Source: Hyphomicrobium sp. (GTDB lineage: Bacteria; Pseudomonadota; Alphaproteobacteria; Rhizobiales; Hyphomicrobiaceae). From it: a stretch of DNA of 64,000 bases. The stretch covers positions 294,946 to 358,945 of the forward strand of contig NZ_JAIELN010000005.1 in assembly GCF_019753045.1 (NCBI RefSeq), written 5' to 3'. Shown here piece after piece: positions 24,927 through 35,700 of this stretch. The position numbers and the translations under genes were made by a program. Each line of letters starts with the position of its first letter. Position 1 is the first letter of the stretch. The notes under the pieces were generated by a model. The model saw only the letters and a program-made list of their open reading frames with translations, did no database searches and was not told where the DNA came from.

Positions 24927-26207
24927 TCAGGCGCTCGCTGCAAATGGGCTGACGGTTGCGGATTCCTGCCCCGTTTCCGTACGGAGCCGCTTGAAGTACC
25001 AGGACATGAATTTTTCCACCAGCTCCTCCGTGTAAGGCGAATACGGGCCGGGCTGATAGGCGGCGCTTTGCGAACCGATTTGCGTGCGCTCAACAAGCGA
25101 GCCGTCCTGCTTGTTAGTTGCATGCCATACTTCGCTCAACTCCTTCGGATCGTAGTCACGGCCTTCGACCGCGTCCTTGTGAACGAGCCACTTCGTTCGA
25201 AGCAACGTGCGCTCGGGATCTATCGGCAGCACGCTGAATGTCACGATGTGATCGCTCATGAAATGATGCCAGGAATTCGGCTGGGTCCAGAACGACAAGC
25301 CGCCGAGATTGCGTTGCGTGAGATCACCCAGCAATTTCTGGCATGCGACTTTGCTGTTCATCGTTTGCGATTCACCCGCCTTGTCGAGCGGCAGCCGCTC
25401 TGTACGGAAAGCCGTGGCGCGGCTGTCGAGGAATTCGAGTTCGACGGAGGGAAGCCCGCACGACTCCCACCGTGCATGCTCGCGTTCAATCAGCTCGCGA
25501 AACGCGTGAACCTCTTCGGCATTCTCCGGCGACGGCTGGTAGCCAAAGCCGAATTCGTAGAGCGAGACCGTAAGCTCGGGGTGGTTCGCTTTACAATGAT
25601 AGCATTCGCGGTTGTTCTCCATCGTGAACTTCCAATTGCCGTTCTCGATGAGATCTTCCTCGTACGCGATTTTGCAGTCGCTGATCCGATGCGGGAGAAT
25701 ATAGGGCTCCATTTCCCGGCGCATCTGTTCAAAGTCAGCTGGCGGCTCGTCGGCAAGGCATATGAACAGTAGGCCCGCAACATTTCCGACGTGCACCGTC
25801 TTCAGGTTGAAGTGGCTGCGATCGAATTCCTCGCCCATGTGCTCGGTGTGAATGAGCTTGCCCGACAGATCATATGTCCACTGATGATAAGGGCAAACGA
25901 CGTTGCCGACGCTGCCCTTGTCGCCGTCGCAGAGGCGCGCGCCGCGATGGCGGCACACGTTGTGAAAAGCGCGGATCGTCATGTCGTCGTCGCGCACGAC
26001 GACAATCGACGTACGGCCCAACGGCACCGTGAAATAATCTCCGGGCTCTGGAATGTCCGGCTCGACACCGGCATAGATCCAGTGGCGCCCAAATATGACG
26101 TCCATATCGAGGTCGAACACCTCTTTGTCCCGATAGAACGGCGCTTCGAGGCTATAACCCGGCCGGCGGCGTCCGATCATCGCCCGCAGTTCGTTGGATA
26201 TTTGCAT
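24927..26207 (-). CDS. gbcA: Glycine betaine monooxygenase, Rieske oxygenase component
   Basis: 426 residues from ATG 26207, which has GGGAGG upstream (a GTG/ATG further out at 26231 lacks this). The Rieske centre is CRHRGARLCDG and CPYHQWTYD. The mononuclear iron ligands appear in ENNRECYHCKANHPEL. This fits the GbcA/BmoA group that hydroxylates an N-methyl of glycine betaine, releasing formaldehyde and dimethylglycine. The adjacent reductase, and DMG and sarcosine genes on the same strand, strongly support the substrate. Confidence 0.92.
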   Translation of the reverse strand: MQISNELRAMIGRRRPGYSLEAPFYRDKEVFDLDMDVIFGRHWIYAGVEPDIPEPGDYFTVPLGRTSIVVVRDDDMTIRAFHNVCRHRGARLCDGDKGSVGNVVCPYHQWTYDLSGKLIHTEHMGEEFDRSHFNLKTVHVGNVAGLLFICLADEPPADFEQMRREMEPYILPHRISDCKIAYEEDLIENGNWKFTMENNRECYHCKANHPELTVSLYEFGFGYQPSPENAEEVHAFRELIEREHARWESCGLPSVELEFLDSRATAFRTERLPLDKAGESQTMNSKVACQKLLGDLTQRNLGGLSFWTQPNSWHHFMSDHIVTFSVLPIDPERTLLRTKWLVHKDAVEGRDYDPKELSEVWHATNKQDGSLVERTQIGSQSAAYQPGPYSPYTEELVEKFMSWYFKRLRTETGQESATVSPFAASA

Positions 26208-26232
26208 GTGATCCTCCCTTCGCACGGGCATG

Positions 26233-27018
26233 CTAGAAATCGACGAGCCGATGTTCTCTCAGATAGTTCAGCATCACTTGTGCTTTATCGACGGTTGAGC
26301 CTTCAAAAGCGACAACGCCACCTTTCGCCTCGGCGACGACGGCCGCCTGCATTCGTGCGTGTCCGGACTTTGTTTCCCGCGCTTTGAGCCGAATAGGACG
26401 GCGTGACGCAGTCTCTACGGTCCATCCGGGCTGCACAACGCAAGTCTCTGCGGGCGTTTCCGGAAATCGTTCGATGCGGCCGGAGACGCGCCGAGCATAA
26501 GCGTATTTCAGTTGAACAGGCGCGAGCGGATGAACGGCAATCACGAGCGGCAAAGCGCAACCGATCCGCCGCCGTTGCCCCTTCGGCAGGAACTGTCGAA
26601 TTTCGACGTCCCATCCCTCAACAGCGGTCTTTTGAACGCGTGCTTCGAGGACGTTGGCGACGACCGGGCGCGCGAGAGCCCGTGCCAGCGCGTATGGCAA
26701 CAGCCCGCTGCCAGCGCCCGACTCCGCGTTGCTTCCCGTCAGGATAACGTCGACGCTCTTCAGGTGGGAGGCGAGCGCTGCGACGGCATCCCCGCTGTTA
26801 CCGAGCGGCAAAACCTCAATCGTGCCTGCGCCAAGCGCCAGATAGTCCTGAAGCGACGGTTCTTCCGCGGCACCGGCGTGAACGACACGAACACCATCAC
26901 CGGCCATCCGGCGGCCCAATGCCATCGCGACCGCATCACCGCGGCAAGCTCGCGGCGCTCCGCTCACCGGATGCCGGCCGGCCGAGATCAGAACCGCGAC
27001 TGTGAAGGCATTACTCAT
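26233..27018 (-). CDS. etfB: Electron transfer flavoprotein, beta subunit
   Basis: 261 residues from ATG 27018 (AAGGATG upstream). It has the ETF-beta fold pattern: VAVLISAGRHPVSG near the N-terminus, DVILTGSNAESGAGSGLLPYALAR (nucleotide-binding loop) and a C-terminal KAQVMLNYLREHRLVDF. ETF takes electrons from dehydrogenases and hands them to an ETF-quinone oxidoreductase. Its start overlaps the end of etfA. In this operon the likely donor is dimethylglycine dehydrogenase (DgcAB), as in the Pseudomonas dgc cluster. The sequence is divergent from housekeeping EtfB, so a dedicated role is reasonable. Confidence 0.85.
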   Translation of the reverse strand: MSNAFTVAVLISAGRHPVSGAPRACRGDAVAMALGRRMAGDGVRVVHAGAAEEPSLQDYLALGAGTIEVLPLGNSGDAVAALASHLKSVDVILTGSNAESGAGSGLLPYALARALARPVVANVLEARVQKTAVEGWDVEIRQFLPKGQRRRIGCALPLVIAVHPLAPVQLKYAYARRVSGRIERFPETPAETCVVQPGWTVETASRRPIRLKARETKSGHARMQAAVVAEAKGGVVAFEGSTVDKAQVMLNYLREHRLVDF

Positions 27019-28135
27019 CCTTCGACCTCGAGACCTCGCCCTGCTCACGCGCTTGCGACACCCGCGTGATGAGCGCCTGCATGAGTTCTTCGGCGTCGCC
27101 GATGACGGTGAGGTCGGCTCGCTTGACGATGGGTGCGCCGCCGTCGCGATTGATCGCGATCACGTGACGGCAGCCCTTGATGCCTTGCAGATGCTGAACC
27201 GCTCCTGAAATGCCGATTGCGAAATAGGTTGTTGCGTTCACCGACTTGCCCGATGCGCCGATCTGCTTGTCGCGGGAGAATTTGCCTTCGTCGACTGCGA
27301 CGCGGCTCGCGCCCACCGCAGCGCCGAGCGTGCGCGCGAGCGTGCCCAGCGTTTCGACGTTCTCGACGCCGTTGCCGGCGGAGACGATGAAGTCCGCTTC
27401 TTCGAGTGCAATGTCTGCGGTCTCCATCGGCTCGAGCCCGAGGTCGCGGTAAGCCTCGACCACGCTCGGCAGTTTCGGTGCCGGCAAAAGCTCACCCGCG
27501 CCGACGAACGGCAGCTTCGCGTCGACCGCACCGGGCGCGAGGAGCACGAACCGCGGCAATGGCGCTTTCGCAATCGCTGCGCCACCGGACCAGCCGACCG
27601 ACACGTGTCGCGCGTCCAATTCGATCACGTGCGTTGCCGCGACGGCTTCGTCCTTGGCGATCAATCGGCGACCAAGGTCGCCATCCCCTCGCAGATTGTC
27701 GGGCATGAAGACGTGCGCGGGCTTGAAGTCGTCCAACAGCGCATGGACGACCGCCTCTTCGCGTTGCGGCTGAAATCGGCTGGCGTCGAGGTCGGGAAAA
27801 ACGACAATCTTATCTGCGCCGAGTTCTCCGGCGTTCTCATGAAGTTCGCCGAGGATCACCGCGACGATGCCCGTGTCCGCCGTTGCAAGGATGCTCGCGG
27901 CCGCTATGGCTTCGCGCGCGTGATCGTCAAGGCGACCGCGATCGGAATGGGCGACGGCCATATGCCAGCGCTTCGCCGGCTCGCGCGTGCGCAACGGTTT
28001 GGCCTGCTGCGCCTCATGTGCCGTCACGCCGATATGCGGATCGGCGGATGCGATCTCTCCGAGCACGATACGGCGCAGACCCGCGGGCGACATTCGGTAG
28101 GGCCGGCGCGGATTGACACGTTTCACATCGCTCAT
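27011..28135 (-). CDS. etfA: Electron transfer flavoprotein, alpha subunit
   Basis: 374 residues from ATG 28135, with GGAGG upstream; the ATG overlaps the dgcB stop by four bases. The C-terminal FAD domain is classical: DEGKFSRDKQIGASGKSVNATTYFAIGISGAVQHLQGI and then VIAINRDGGAPIVKRADLTVIGD. An N-terminal extension of about 60 residues (SDVKRVNPRRPYRMSPAGLRR) is longer than in housekeeping EtfA and matches dgc-cluster ETF alpha subunits. It pairs with EtfB to carry electrons from demethylation. Confidence 0.88.
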   Translation of the reverse strand: MSDVKRVNPRRPYRMSPAGLRRIVLGEIASADPHIGVTAHEAQQAKPLRTREPAKRWHMAVAHSDRGRLDDHAREAIAAASILATADTGIVAVILGELHENAGELGADKIVVFPDLDASRFQPQREEAVVHALLDDFKPAHVFMPDNLRGDGDLGRRLIAKDEAVAATHVIELDARHVSVGWSGGAAIAKAPLPRFVLLAPGAVDAKLPFVGAGELLPAPKLPSVVEAYRDLGLEPMETADIALEEADFIVSAGNGVENVETLGTLARTLGAAVGASRVAVDEGKFSRDKQIGASGKSVNATTYFAIGISGAVQHLQGIKGCRHVIAINRDGGAPIVKRADLTVIGDAEELMQALITRVSQAREQGEVSRSKDE

Positions 28136-30012
28136 GCGCGAGCCTCCAGCGAGGCGGCGGCAAGTTCGGCAATATCCAACACCTCGGCGCGCGCGCCGGC
28201 GACGCCCTCCAGCATGGCCGTGCATTGCGGGCACGCGACAGCGATGACATCAGCTCCGGCGTCGCGTGCATCCGCCATTCGAATGTCCGGAATGCGTTGC
28301 TTGCCCGGAATATCCGTCAGCGGCGCGCCGCCTCCGCCTCCACAGCATCTGCCGCGCAGACCTGAGCGCTGCATTTCGCGCACTTCAATTCCGAGCTTTC
28401 GCAAGAGAGCCCGCGGGGCTTCCGTCTCGCCGTTATAGCGGCCGAGATAGCAGGGATCGTGATAGGTCAGCGCCCGCGCCTCAGCCGATTTTCCGAGCTG
28501 CAGCTTTCCTTGCTCGGCGAGCTCAGCAAGAAGCGCGGTGTGATGAACGACCGTGTATTTGCCACCGAGCGCAGGGTATTCGTTGCGCAAGCTGTGCAGC
28601 ACGTGCGGGTCGGACGTGACGATGCGTTTGAAATCGAGCGATGCGAAGGTTTCGATATTCCGTTTCGCCAACGCCTGAAATGTCGCCTCGTCGCCGAGAC
28701 GGCGCGCGGTGTCGCCGGTATCGCGCTCACGCTCGCCGAGGATCGCGAAATCAACTCTCGCGGCCTTCAGCAGTTTGACGAGCGCTCTGAGGGTCCGCTG
28801 ATAGCGCATGTCGAATGCGCCTTCGCCCGCGATGAGCAACAGATCGACGGGCTTGCCGGGTGCCGCCACCGACACATCGAGATCGATGACCCAGTTATAT
28901 CGCGCGGTTCTCGCGTGGCCGCCCTGGGTTTCGGTCTCGCGCAGATTACACAACGTTTCCGGCGCGGTTCCGGGCACCTCGCCCTGCGTGAGATTAAGGC
29001 TGCGGCGCATGCCGACAATCGCATCGACGTGCTCGATCAGCATCGGGCACTCTTCGACACATGCCCGGCATGTCGTGCAGGACCACACCGTCTCGGCTTC
29101 AATCAGCTTCGGAATGATCGCGGCGGAAAGCGCCCCACGATGCGATCCGATCGGGATGCCGGGATACGGCCTTCCCGCATAGGCGCTATCGTTCGAGCCA
29201 GATAGTCCGGCGACGAGATCTTGAATGAGCTTCTTCGGATTGAGCGGCTGGCCCGCCCCAAAGGCGGGGCAGGATTGCTCGCATTTTCCGCATTCCACGC
29301 ATGCGTCGAAACTCAAGAGTTCCGTCCATAGAAAGTCTGACGGCGTGCGCGTTCCGAAATCGTTATTGCTCAATGCCAGCGGCGAGAGTGCGGTCGATCG
29401 CACGCCCGCGAAGCGCTCGGGCCGCGGATGGAATGCGAGATGCAGAAGCCCTGCGACTGCGTGCTTCATCGGACCGCCCGCGCCGATGCCGAGCGCAAGT
29501 TCTGCTGATCCCGCAAGCAGAAGCGCGAGTGCGGCGATCGCTATACCAGCAGATAGCGTCTGCGATGAGACCAATGTCAGAAGAGCAAGTCCGAGTGCGA
29601 AAGCAGCCAACGTATAAGGCAACCTGTTCCACGCGCCTCGGGACAGTCTCAGAGGTGGATGACGCCGTCTCATCCAGACGAAATATACGCCCGTCAGCAT
29701 GACGGCTGCGGCGAGCAGAATGGCCCAGTCCAATACCGGCGCATAAAGTCCGAGGCCGTAGTTGATCGCCACGAGCACCAGCGCCGCGAATGCACCACCC
29801 GCCGTCGCGATGTGCGTGTTCGCGATGTAAGGATCGCGGGCGACGACATGATGCAGATCGACGAAGTAACGTTTGGGTACGGCCAAGAGGCCCGTCCATT
29901 CGACCGTCGCTTCCCGGCCCGATCGCCACAGTCTCGCCCGGCGCGCCAGACCTATCGCCAACGTCGCGACAGACACCCAAAAGAGTACCGTGACGGCAAC
30001 CGCAACGGACAC
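28132..30012 (-). CDS. dgcB: Membrane Fe-S oxidoreductase of dimethylglycine catabolism
   Basis: 626 residues. Four or five transmembrane helices lie in the first 185 residues. Two 4Fe-4S ferredoxin motifs follow (CVECGKCEQSCP and CTTCRACVEECP). The C-terminal part is a heterodisulfide-reductase-like cysteine-rich domain (HDPCYLGRYN, RGRCCGGGGG, ACPQCTAML). This is the DgcB arrangement: DgcA oxidises dimethylglycine and DgcB conveys electrons toward ETF or the quinone pool at the inner membrane. It lies two bases after dgcA and overlaps etfA by four bases. Confidence 0.87.
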   Translation of the reverse strand: MSVAVAVTVLFWVSVATLAIGLARRARLWRSGREATVEWTGLLAVPKRYFVDLHHVVARDPYIANTHIATAGGAFAALVLVAINYGLGLYAPVLDWAILLAAAVMLTGVYFVWMRRRHPPLRLSRGAWNRLPYTLAAFALGLALLTLVSSQTLSAGIAIAALALLLAGSAELALGIGAGGPMKHAVAGLLHLAFHPRPERFAGVRSTALSPLALSNNDFGTRTPSDFLWTELLSFDACVECGKCEQSCPAFGAGQPLNPKKLIQDLVAGLSGSNDSAYAGRPYPGIPIGSHRGALSAAIIPKLIEAETVWSCTTCRACVEECPMLIEHVDAIVGMRRSLNLTQGEVPGTAPETLCNLRETETQGGHARTARYNWVIDLDVSVAAPGKPVDLLLIAGEGAFDMRYQRTLRALVKLLKAARVDFAILGERERDTGDTARRLGDEATFQALAKRNIETFASLDFKRIVTSDPHVLHSLRNEYPALGGKYTVVHHTALLAELAEQGKLQLGKSAEARALTYHDPCYLGRYNGETEAPRALLRKLGIEVREMQRSGLRGRCCGGGGGAPLTDIPGKQRIPDIRMADARDAGADVIAVACPQCTAMLEGVAGARAEVLDIAELAAASLEARA

Positions 30013-30014
30013 GA

Positions 30015-32081
30015 TCAGAAATCCTTACACAGCCGGAGCGAGTCGTAGATGGCAGCGTGAATGTTGTGCATCGAAACGCAATCGCCGACGCGGAAGAGAA
30101 GGAAGCGCTCGCCGTCCGTCGCTTCCTGAAGCGCGGGTTGCGGTTGAGCGGCATAGAGCGATGCGAGATCGACCTGCCCGCGATTGAGAGAGCGATCCTT
30201 CAGTGATGCGTAAAGCTCTGTGTTCGGCGTGATGCCGTTTTCGATAACGACCTGATCGACGACGCGCTCTTCGAGTTCGTCCGTATATTCGTTCCGCAGC
30301 ACAGCGACCTTCTTGTTGCCTTCCGCGTAGACGCGATCGAGCCAGAAATTCGGCGTCGGAATGATGCCTTGTGCGTAGAGGCGCCGGTAGAAGATCGGGA
30401 ATGTCGTGCCGCCCACGTCATCGGAAACCTTCGTATCCGGCGTCACGATCTCGACGGTGGCGCCGCGGCTTGCGAGAAAATCCGCGGTGCCGAACCCCGC
30501 ATGCGCGCTGATGCCGTCGTAAATCAGCACGTTCTCTGCGGGCGCCACTTTCTCCGAAAGGATGTCCCACGAGCTGACGGATAGGCCGTCTTTCGCGCCC
30601 CAGTTCGCGACCTGATCGGTGAAGCTTCGGCCGCCCGTCGCGAGAACGACGATGTCGGGCCGCTCGCTCAGCACCATCTCGGCCGTCGCTTCCGTTTCCA
30701 ATCGCCGGTCCACGCCCAAACGTTTTGTTTCGATATCGAACCAGCGGACGATGCCCGCCATCTGCTCGCGCTGCGGCGCCTTCGCTGCGAGGTTGATCTG
30801 GCCACCGACCGCCGAATTGCGCTCGAATAGAATGACGTCATGGCCCCGCGATCGCGATACGCGCGCAGCCTCGAGCCCGGCGGGGCCGCCGCCGACAACG
30901 ACCACGCGCCTTTTTCTGGCGCCTTTGTCCGGCGTAATGACGTGGGGCATCGTCGCTTCACGCGAGGTCGCTGCGTTCTGGACGCAAAGCGTGTCAGAGC
31001 CTGAATACATCCGATCGATGCAATAGTTAGCGCCGACGCACTGGCGGATCTGGTCCTCGCGTCCTTCGCGCACCTTCTTCATGATGTGCGGATCGGCGAT
31101 GTGCGCGCGGGTCATGCCGACCATATCGACGAGCCCGTTCGCGAGGATGCGCTCCGCCTGTGTGATGTCGCGGATGCCTTGGGCATGAAGCACCGGCACG
31201 TCGACAACGGACTTGATTCCGGCGGCAAGATGCACGAACGGCTCGGGCGGCAGCGCCATCGGCGGCATGCAATTCGCCAGCGTGTTATGCGTATCCGCGC
31301 CCGAACCGATCACGCTGATGAAATCGATCATGCGTGTCTCGGACATGCGCTGCGCGATCTCTTTCAGGACTTCGTGATCAAGTCCGTCCTCATGGAACTC
31401 ATCGGCGCACATCCGCAGTCCGACGCAGAAGTCGCGGCCGACGGCTTCGCGCACGGCGGTCAGCACCTCCAAGCCGAACCGCATGCGGTTCTCAAGGCTG
31501 CCGCCCCATTCGTCCGTGCGCATGTTCGAGCGCGGAGACCAGAACTGGTCGATCAACTGTTGATGGGCGGCTGAGATTTCGATGCCGTCGAAACCCGATG
31601 CTTGCACGCGCTTCGCGGCGGCCGCGAAATCGCCGATGATGCGACGGATATCTTCGATCTCGATGGCCTTTGAATTGCCGCGGTGGACGAACTCGCGTAC
31701 GCCCGATGGCGAAGAGAGATGCGGCCACGGATCCCCGGCATAAACCGAGCGGCGACCCATATGCGTCGCCTGGATCATGATCTTCATGCCATGGTGATGG
31801 ACCGTTTCCGCGAGCCGAGCCATGGGTTCGATGACGCGATCGGTCGTCAGGTTGACGGGCCGCCACGAGCCTTGCGGAACATCGATCGACACGGGGCTCG
31901 AACCGCCGCAGATCGCCATGCCGAGACCGCCCTTCGCCTTCTCTTCGTAATAGCGAATGTAGCGATCGCCCGGCATGCCGCCAGCTTCCGCGTAAACCTC
32001 GGCGTGCGCCGTGGAGTAGATGCGGTTCGGCAGCGTCAATTGGTTGAGCTTGATCGGCGTGAAGATCGACGGGTAGCGCAT
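30015..32081 (-). CDS. dgcA: Dimethylglycine dehydrogenase, old-yellow-enzyme/TMADH type
   Basis: 688 residues. An N-terminal FMN TIM barrel (about 1-340: FTPIKLNQLTLPNRI, GRDFCVGLRMCADEF) is followed by an Fe-S loop and an FAD/NAD-binding domain (RRVVVVGGGPAGLEAARV). The whole resembles trimethylamine dehydrogenase. The cluster motif reads CVGANYC with a further Cys at 366; the second Cys of the TMADH pattern is Ala351 here. It demethylates dimethylglycine to sarcosine. Its ATG overlaps the soxG stop by one base (TAATG), so translation is coupled. Confidence 0.9.
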   Translation of the reverse strand: MRYPSIFTPIKLNQLTLPNRIYSTAHAEVYAEAGGMPGDRYIRYYEEKAKGGLGMAICGGSSPVSIDVPQGSWRPVNLTTDRVIEPMARLAETVHHHGMKIMIQATHMGRRSVYAGDPWPHLSSPSGVREFVHRGNSKAIEIEDIRRIIGDFAAAAKRVQASGFDGIEISAAHQQLIDQFWSPRSNMRTDEWGGSLENRMRFGLEVLTAVREAVGRDFCVGLRMCADEFHEDGLDHEVLKEIAQRMSETRMIDFISVIGSGADTHNTLANCMPPMALPPEPFVHLAAGIKSVVDVPVLHAQGIRDITQAERILANGLVDMVGMTRAHIADPHIMKKVREGREDQIRQCVGANYCIDRMYSGSDTLCVQNAATSREATMPHVITPDKGARKRRVVVVGGGPAGLEAARVSRSRGHDVILFERNSAVGGQINLAAKAPQREQMAGIVRWFDIETKRLGVDRRLETEATAEMVLSERPDIVVLATGGRSFTDQVANWGAKDGLSVSSWDILSEKVAPAENVLIYDGISAHAGFGTADFLASRGATVEIVTPDTKVSDDVGGTTFPIFYRRLYAQGIIPTPNFWLDRVYAEGNKKVAVLRNEYTDELEERVVDQVVIENGITPNTELYASLKDRSLNRGQVDLASLYAAQPQPALQEATDGERFLLFRVGDCVSMHNIHAAIYDSLRLCKDF

Positions 32082-32713
32082 TATATCGGCACTCCCTCTT
32101 CAGGGAGCGGGCTGCCGGCGAGGTCAGCAATCCCCAATCCGTAGGGGATGGCAGCGCGCACGAGGTAGCGCCAGATGTAGTCGGCGAAGCTGCGCCGGAG
32201 CACGAGGCGGTAGCCATTGCCCTGGCGGAATGCATAGACCGAAGACTTGCCGAATGTCGTGCCGACGACGCGGCCCGGTTCCATGCTTGCAAAATCGTAG
32301 ACGCTCACGTGCTGCAGAACATCAAGGGCGTTCCGGCCTTCGATAATGACTTGCGTGTAGCCGCCGGAGTTGTCGACGACCTGGCTGCGTACGTCCGTCA
32401 GAGCTTGACGTAGACTTCCCAACAGTGCGGACAATTGAGCGCGCGGACAGACGATCATCCACTCATCCGGCGAGAGCCACAAAATCGTTTTCCCGTTCGA
32501 TGAAGCGAATGTGCATGGCCGGAGCGGAAGCGAAACGCCGATAGCTGTCGATGCAGCGGTGGCGAAGGCGGGATCGGCTCCGTTGCCGCGAAGACTGATG
32601 TATCCAAGGTGCCGAAGTTCGTTAGCCCAGACGCCGCAACTGCCGTCGATGGGCTTTGCCTGCTCGCTTAGACCGAACGAATGGAGCGGCGACCGCATGG
32701 TTGGCTCAGACAT
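32081..32713 (-). CDS. soxG: Sarcosine oxidase, gamma subunit
   Basis: 210 residues, normal for SoxG. It shows the family pattern: LRGNGADPAF, VSLPLRPCTFAS, ILWLSPDEWMIVCP and VDNSGGYTQVIIEGRNALDVL. SoxG is the small structural subunit of heterotetrameric sarcosine oxidase, folded like a degenerate GcvT domain. Its start lies inside the end of soxA (8-bp overlap) and its stop overlaps dgcA, so the whole group is one transcript. Confidence 0.92.
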   Translation of the reverse strand: MSEPTMRSPLHSFGLSEQAKPIDGSCGVWANELRHLGYISLRGNGADPAFATAASTAIGVSLPLRPCTFASSNGKTILWLSPDEWMIVCPRAQLSALLGSLRQALTDVRSQVVDNSGGYTQVIIEGRNALDVLQHVSVYDFASMEPGRVVGTTFGKSSVYAFRQGNGYRLVLRRSFADYIWRYLVRAAIPYGLGIADLAGSPLPEEGVPI

Positions 32714-35700
32714 TCTGCCGATCTCCTTTCGGGTCGACGAAAACAGGAGAAACGACCGTCACCTTGTGTGCTTTGCCGCCAGCGTAGGCGTAGAGCACGT
32801 CCCGTCCGGATTTGCGTCCGTCTTCGCTCCTCCGGGCGATGCCGTCGCGGACCACCGCCAGCGCAATCGAGCGGTCAAGTTCGGGACTGTAATAGCTCGA
32901 CGTGACGTGGCCGAGCATCGCGGCCGGCGGCTTGGCATCGGCGCGCTCGATGATCTGAGCGCCTTCGGCGAGCACAACTTGAGGATCGTCGGTCAACAGA
33001 CCAACGAGTTGCTTGCGATTGGGACCGGCCGTATCGCTGCGCGCAAACGATCTCTTGCCGATGAAGCTGAATGGCTTCTTCATGCCGACGGCCCACGCCA
33101 TATCGAGATCGAGCGGCGTCATCGATCCGTCCGTGTCCTGACCGACGATGATGAAGCCCTTTTCGGCGCGCAGGACGTGCATCGTCTCGGTGCCGTAGGG
33201 CGTGATGTCGAACTCACGGCCCGCTTCCATCAGCGCTTCCCAGACGTGGTGGCCGTAATTTGCGTCGACGTTGACCTCGAAGGCGAGTTCGCCAGAAAAG
33301 CTGATGCGGAACACGCGCGCAGGAACGCCGGCGACTGTTCCCTCGCGCCAATCCATGAATTTGAATGCCGACGGCGACAGGTCGATGTCGCTGCAGATCT
33401 TCGCCAGGACTTGCCGGCTCTTCGGTCCGACGACGGCGGCAGTCGCCCAATGATCTGTCACCGACGTCATGTAGACATCGAGATCCGGCCATTCGGTCTG
33501 ATGCCACTTCTCGAGCCACGTCATCACGCGCGCGGCGCCGCCTGTCGTCGTCGTCATGACGAAGTGATTATCGGCGATGCACGCGGTCACGCCGTCGTCC
33601 ATCACCATACCGTTCTCATCGAGCATCAAACCGTAGCGGCATTTGCCGGGCGCAAGCTGGGTCCAGGCGTTGGCGTAGACACGGTTGAGGAATTCGCGAA
33701 CGTCCTTGCCGCGAAGATCGATTTTGCCAAGCGTGGAGGCGTCCATGATGCCGACGCCGCGCCGCGCCGCGAGGCATTCACGACGCACCGCCGCGTGCAT
33801 ATCTTCGCCCGTCTTTGGAAAATACCAGGGGCGCAACCACTGCCCGACCGGCTCGAACTCGGCCCCGCGCGCAATGTGAGCTGCATGCATCGGCGAATAG
33901 CGCCGCGGCTCGAAGGTGTCGCCCGCGTGGGCCCCGGCGAGCGTGCCGAACGTGACGGGCGAATAGGCCGGGCGATACGTGGTCGTGCCGACTTCCGGGA
34001 TGCTTCTGCCAAGCGCGTGGGCTGCGATAGCGAAGCCGTTGACGTTGGAGAGCTTGCCTTGATCCGTTCCGAACCCCAGCGCCGTATAGCGCTTGATATG
34101 TTCGATCGATCGATAGTTCTCGCGCACTGCCAAATGGATGTCGGCGGCCGAAACGTCGTTCTGGAAGTCGACGAAGGCTTTCTTGCCGTGCCCCTCGGCT
34201 CGGCCGTCCGGCACTCGGAAGATGCGCCGCGCCGGGGTCGCCTCCGGTTCATCCGTACCTAAATTGTCCGACGAGGTGGGCGTGGACTTGCCAAGCGATC
34301 CGAGCACGTCGCGCATTACGCGCACGGTCTGCTCAAGCGCGTTCTGCAAGCCGAATTCGCCGGTCACTGCCCCGACTGCGTAGATGCCGGATTTCGCGCG
34401 GCCCGCTTCGGGCACGACGAATGCCAATCTCTCTTCGTCCCAATGGGGCCGGCCGCCGTCATGGCAGTAGAGATGGACCGTTGGCGATAAGCCGCCTGAA
34501 CTTCCCAGCGCATCACAGTCGATAGATGGGCCGCTGGCGACAATGGCATTGCGTTGTGCGTCGAGCTTCACCAGCTGCGCGCCGGTGACTGCGCGCCGTC
34601 CCCGCGCAAAGGCGATGCCGAAGCCTGTTCTGACATCGACACCGGCGGCACGCACACGTTTTTCCCAAGCCGGATTTATGCGCGTGCGCGTATCGGCAAG
34701 CACGACTTCGCAGCCAGCGCGCGCGAGATCAGCGGAACCCTGATAGGCGTGATCGTTGCTCGTTTGCAGAAGAACGCGTTTGCCGACCGCGACCCCGTAG
34801 CGATTGAGGTACGTCGTCAGCGCCGACGCCGTCATGATGCCCGGAACATCGTTGTTGCCGAACACCAGTGGCCGCTCGATCGCGCCCGTCGCCAATACGA
34901 CACGCTCAGCGCGAATGCGGTGCAGTCTCTGGCGCGGCTGATGGGCGACGCGATCGGCTATCGGCAGATGATCCTGAAGCTGCTCGACGGCGAGCACCAA
35001 ATTCATGTCGTGGAGCGCGAAGGCGCTCGTGCGCGTCAGCACTTGCACGTTCGGCATGCTTTGCAGTTCGCCGACTGCAGACTTCAGCCACGCGCGTGCC
35101 TGTTCCCCACCGATGACGCTTTGCGGCGACGACAGAAGCCAGCCGCCACACTCGTTCTGCTCGTCGAGAAGGACAACCTTCAGCCCGGCGCGTCCGGCCA
35201 GCAGAGCGGCTAACAATCCAGACGCACCTCCGCCGACGATGACGACTTGTGCGTGCCGATGGCTGTGATCGTACGTTTCGGGGTCCGGTTCCGACGGCGC
35301 GCTGCCATAGCCCGCGGCCTGCCTGATGATGTGCTCGAACTTCGGCCAGAGCTTCTGGTTTTGAAACGTCTTGTAGTAGAAGCCCGCCGGCATGAACCGC
35401 GAAAACAATCCGCCGACGCTTTTCAGATCGAATTCGAGTGTCGGCCAGCCTGTCGTCCGGCGCGCGACGAGCCCGTCGTAAAGCTCGACCTGCGTCGCCT
35501 TGAGATTGGGTATGGTATGCGCGCCGGTTTCGATCTGCATCAGCGCGTTCGGCTCTTCCGGCCCAATGCCGACGATGCCGCGCGGTCGGCCATACTTGAA
35601 GCTGCGGGCAAGCATTCGCACGCCGTTCGCCAGCAGGGCCGAGGCAAGCGTATCGCCTGCGAAGCCATCGTAAGCCTGGCCATCGAAGGAGAACGTCAGC

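Noticed and set aside
32511..34262. 583-codon plus-strand ORF opposite soxG and soxA
   Set aside because: It is antisense to clear sox genes; its product is His/Arg/Asp-rich with no domain, a usual shadow of GC-rich codons.
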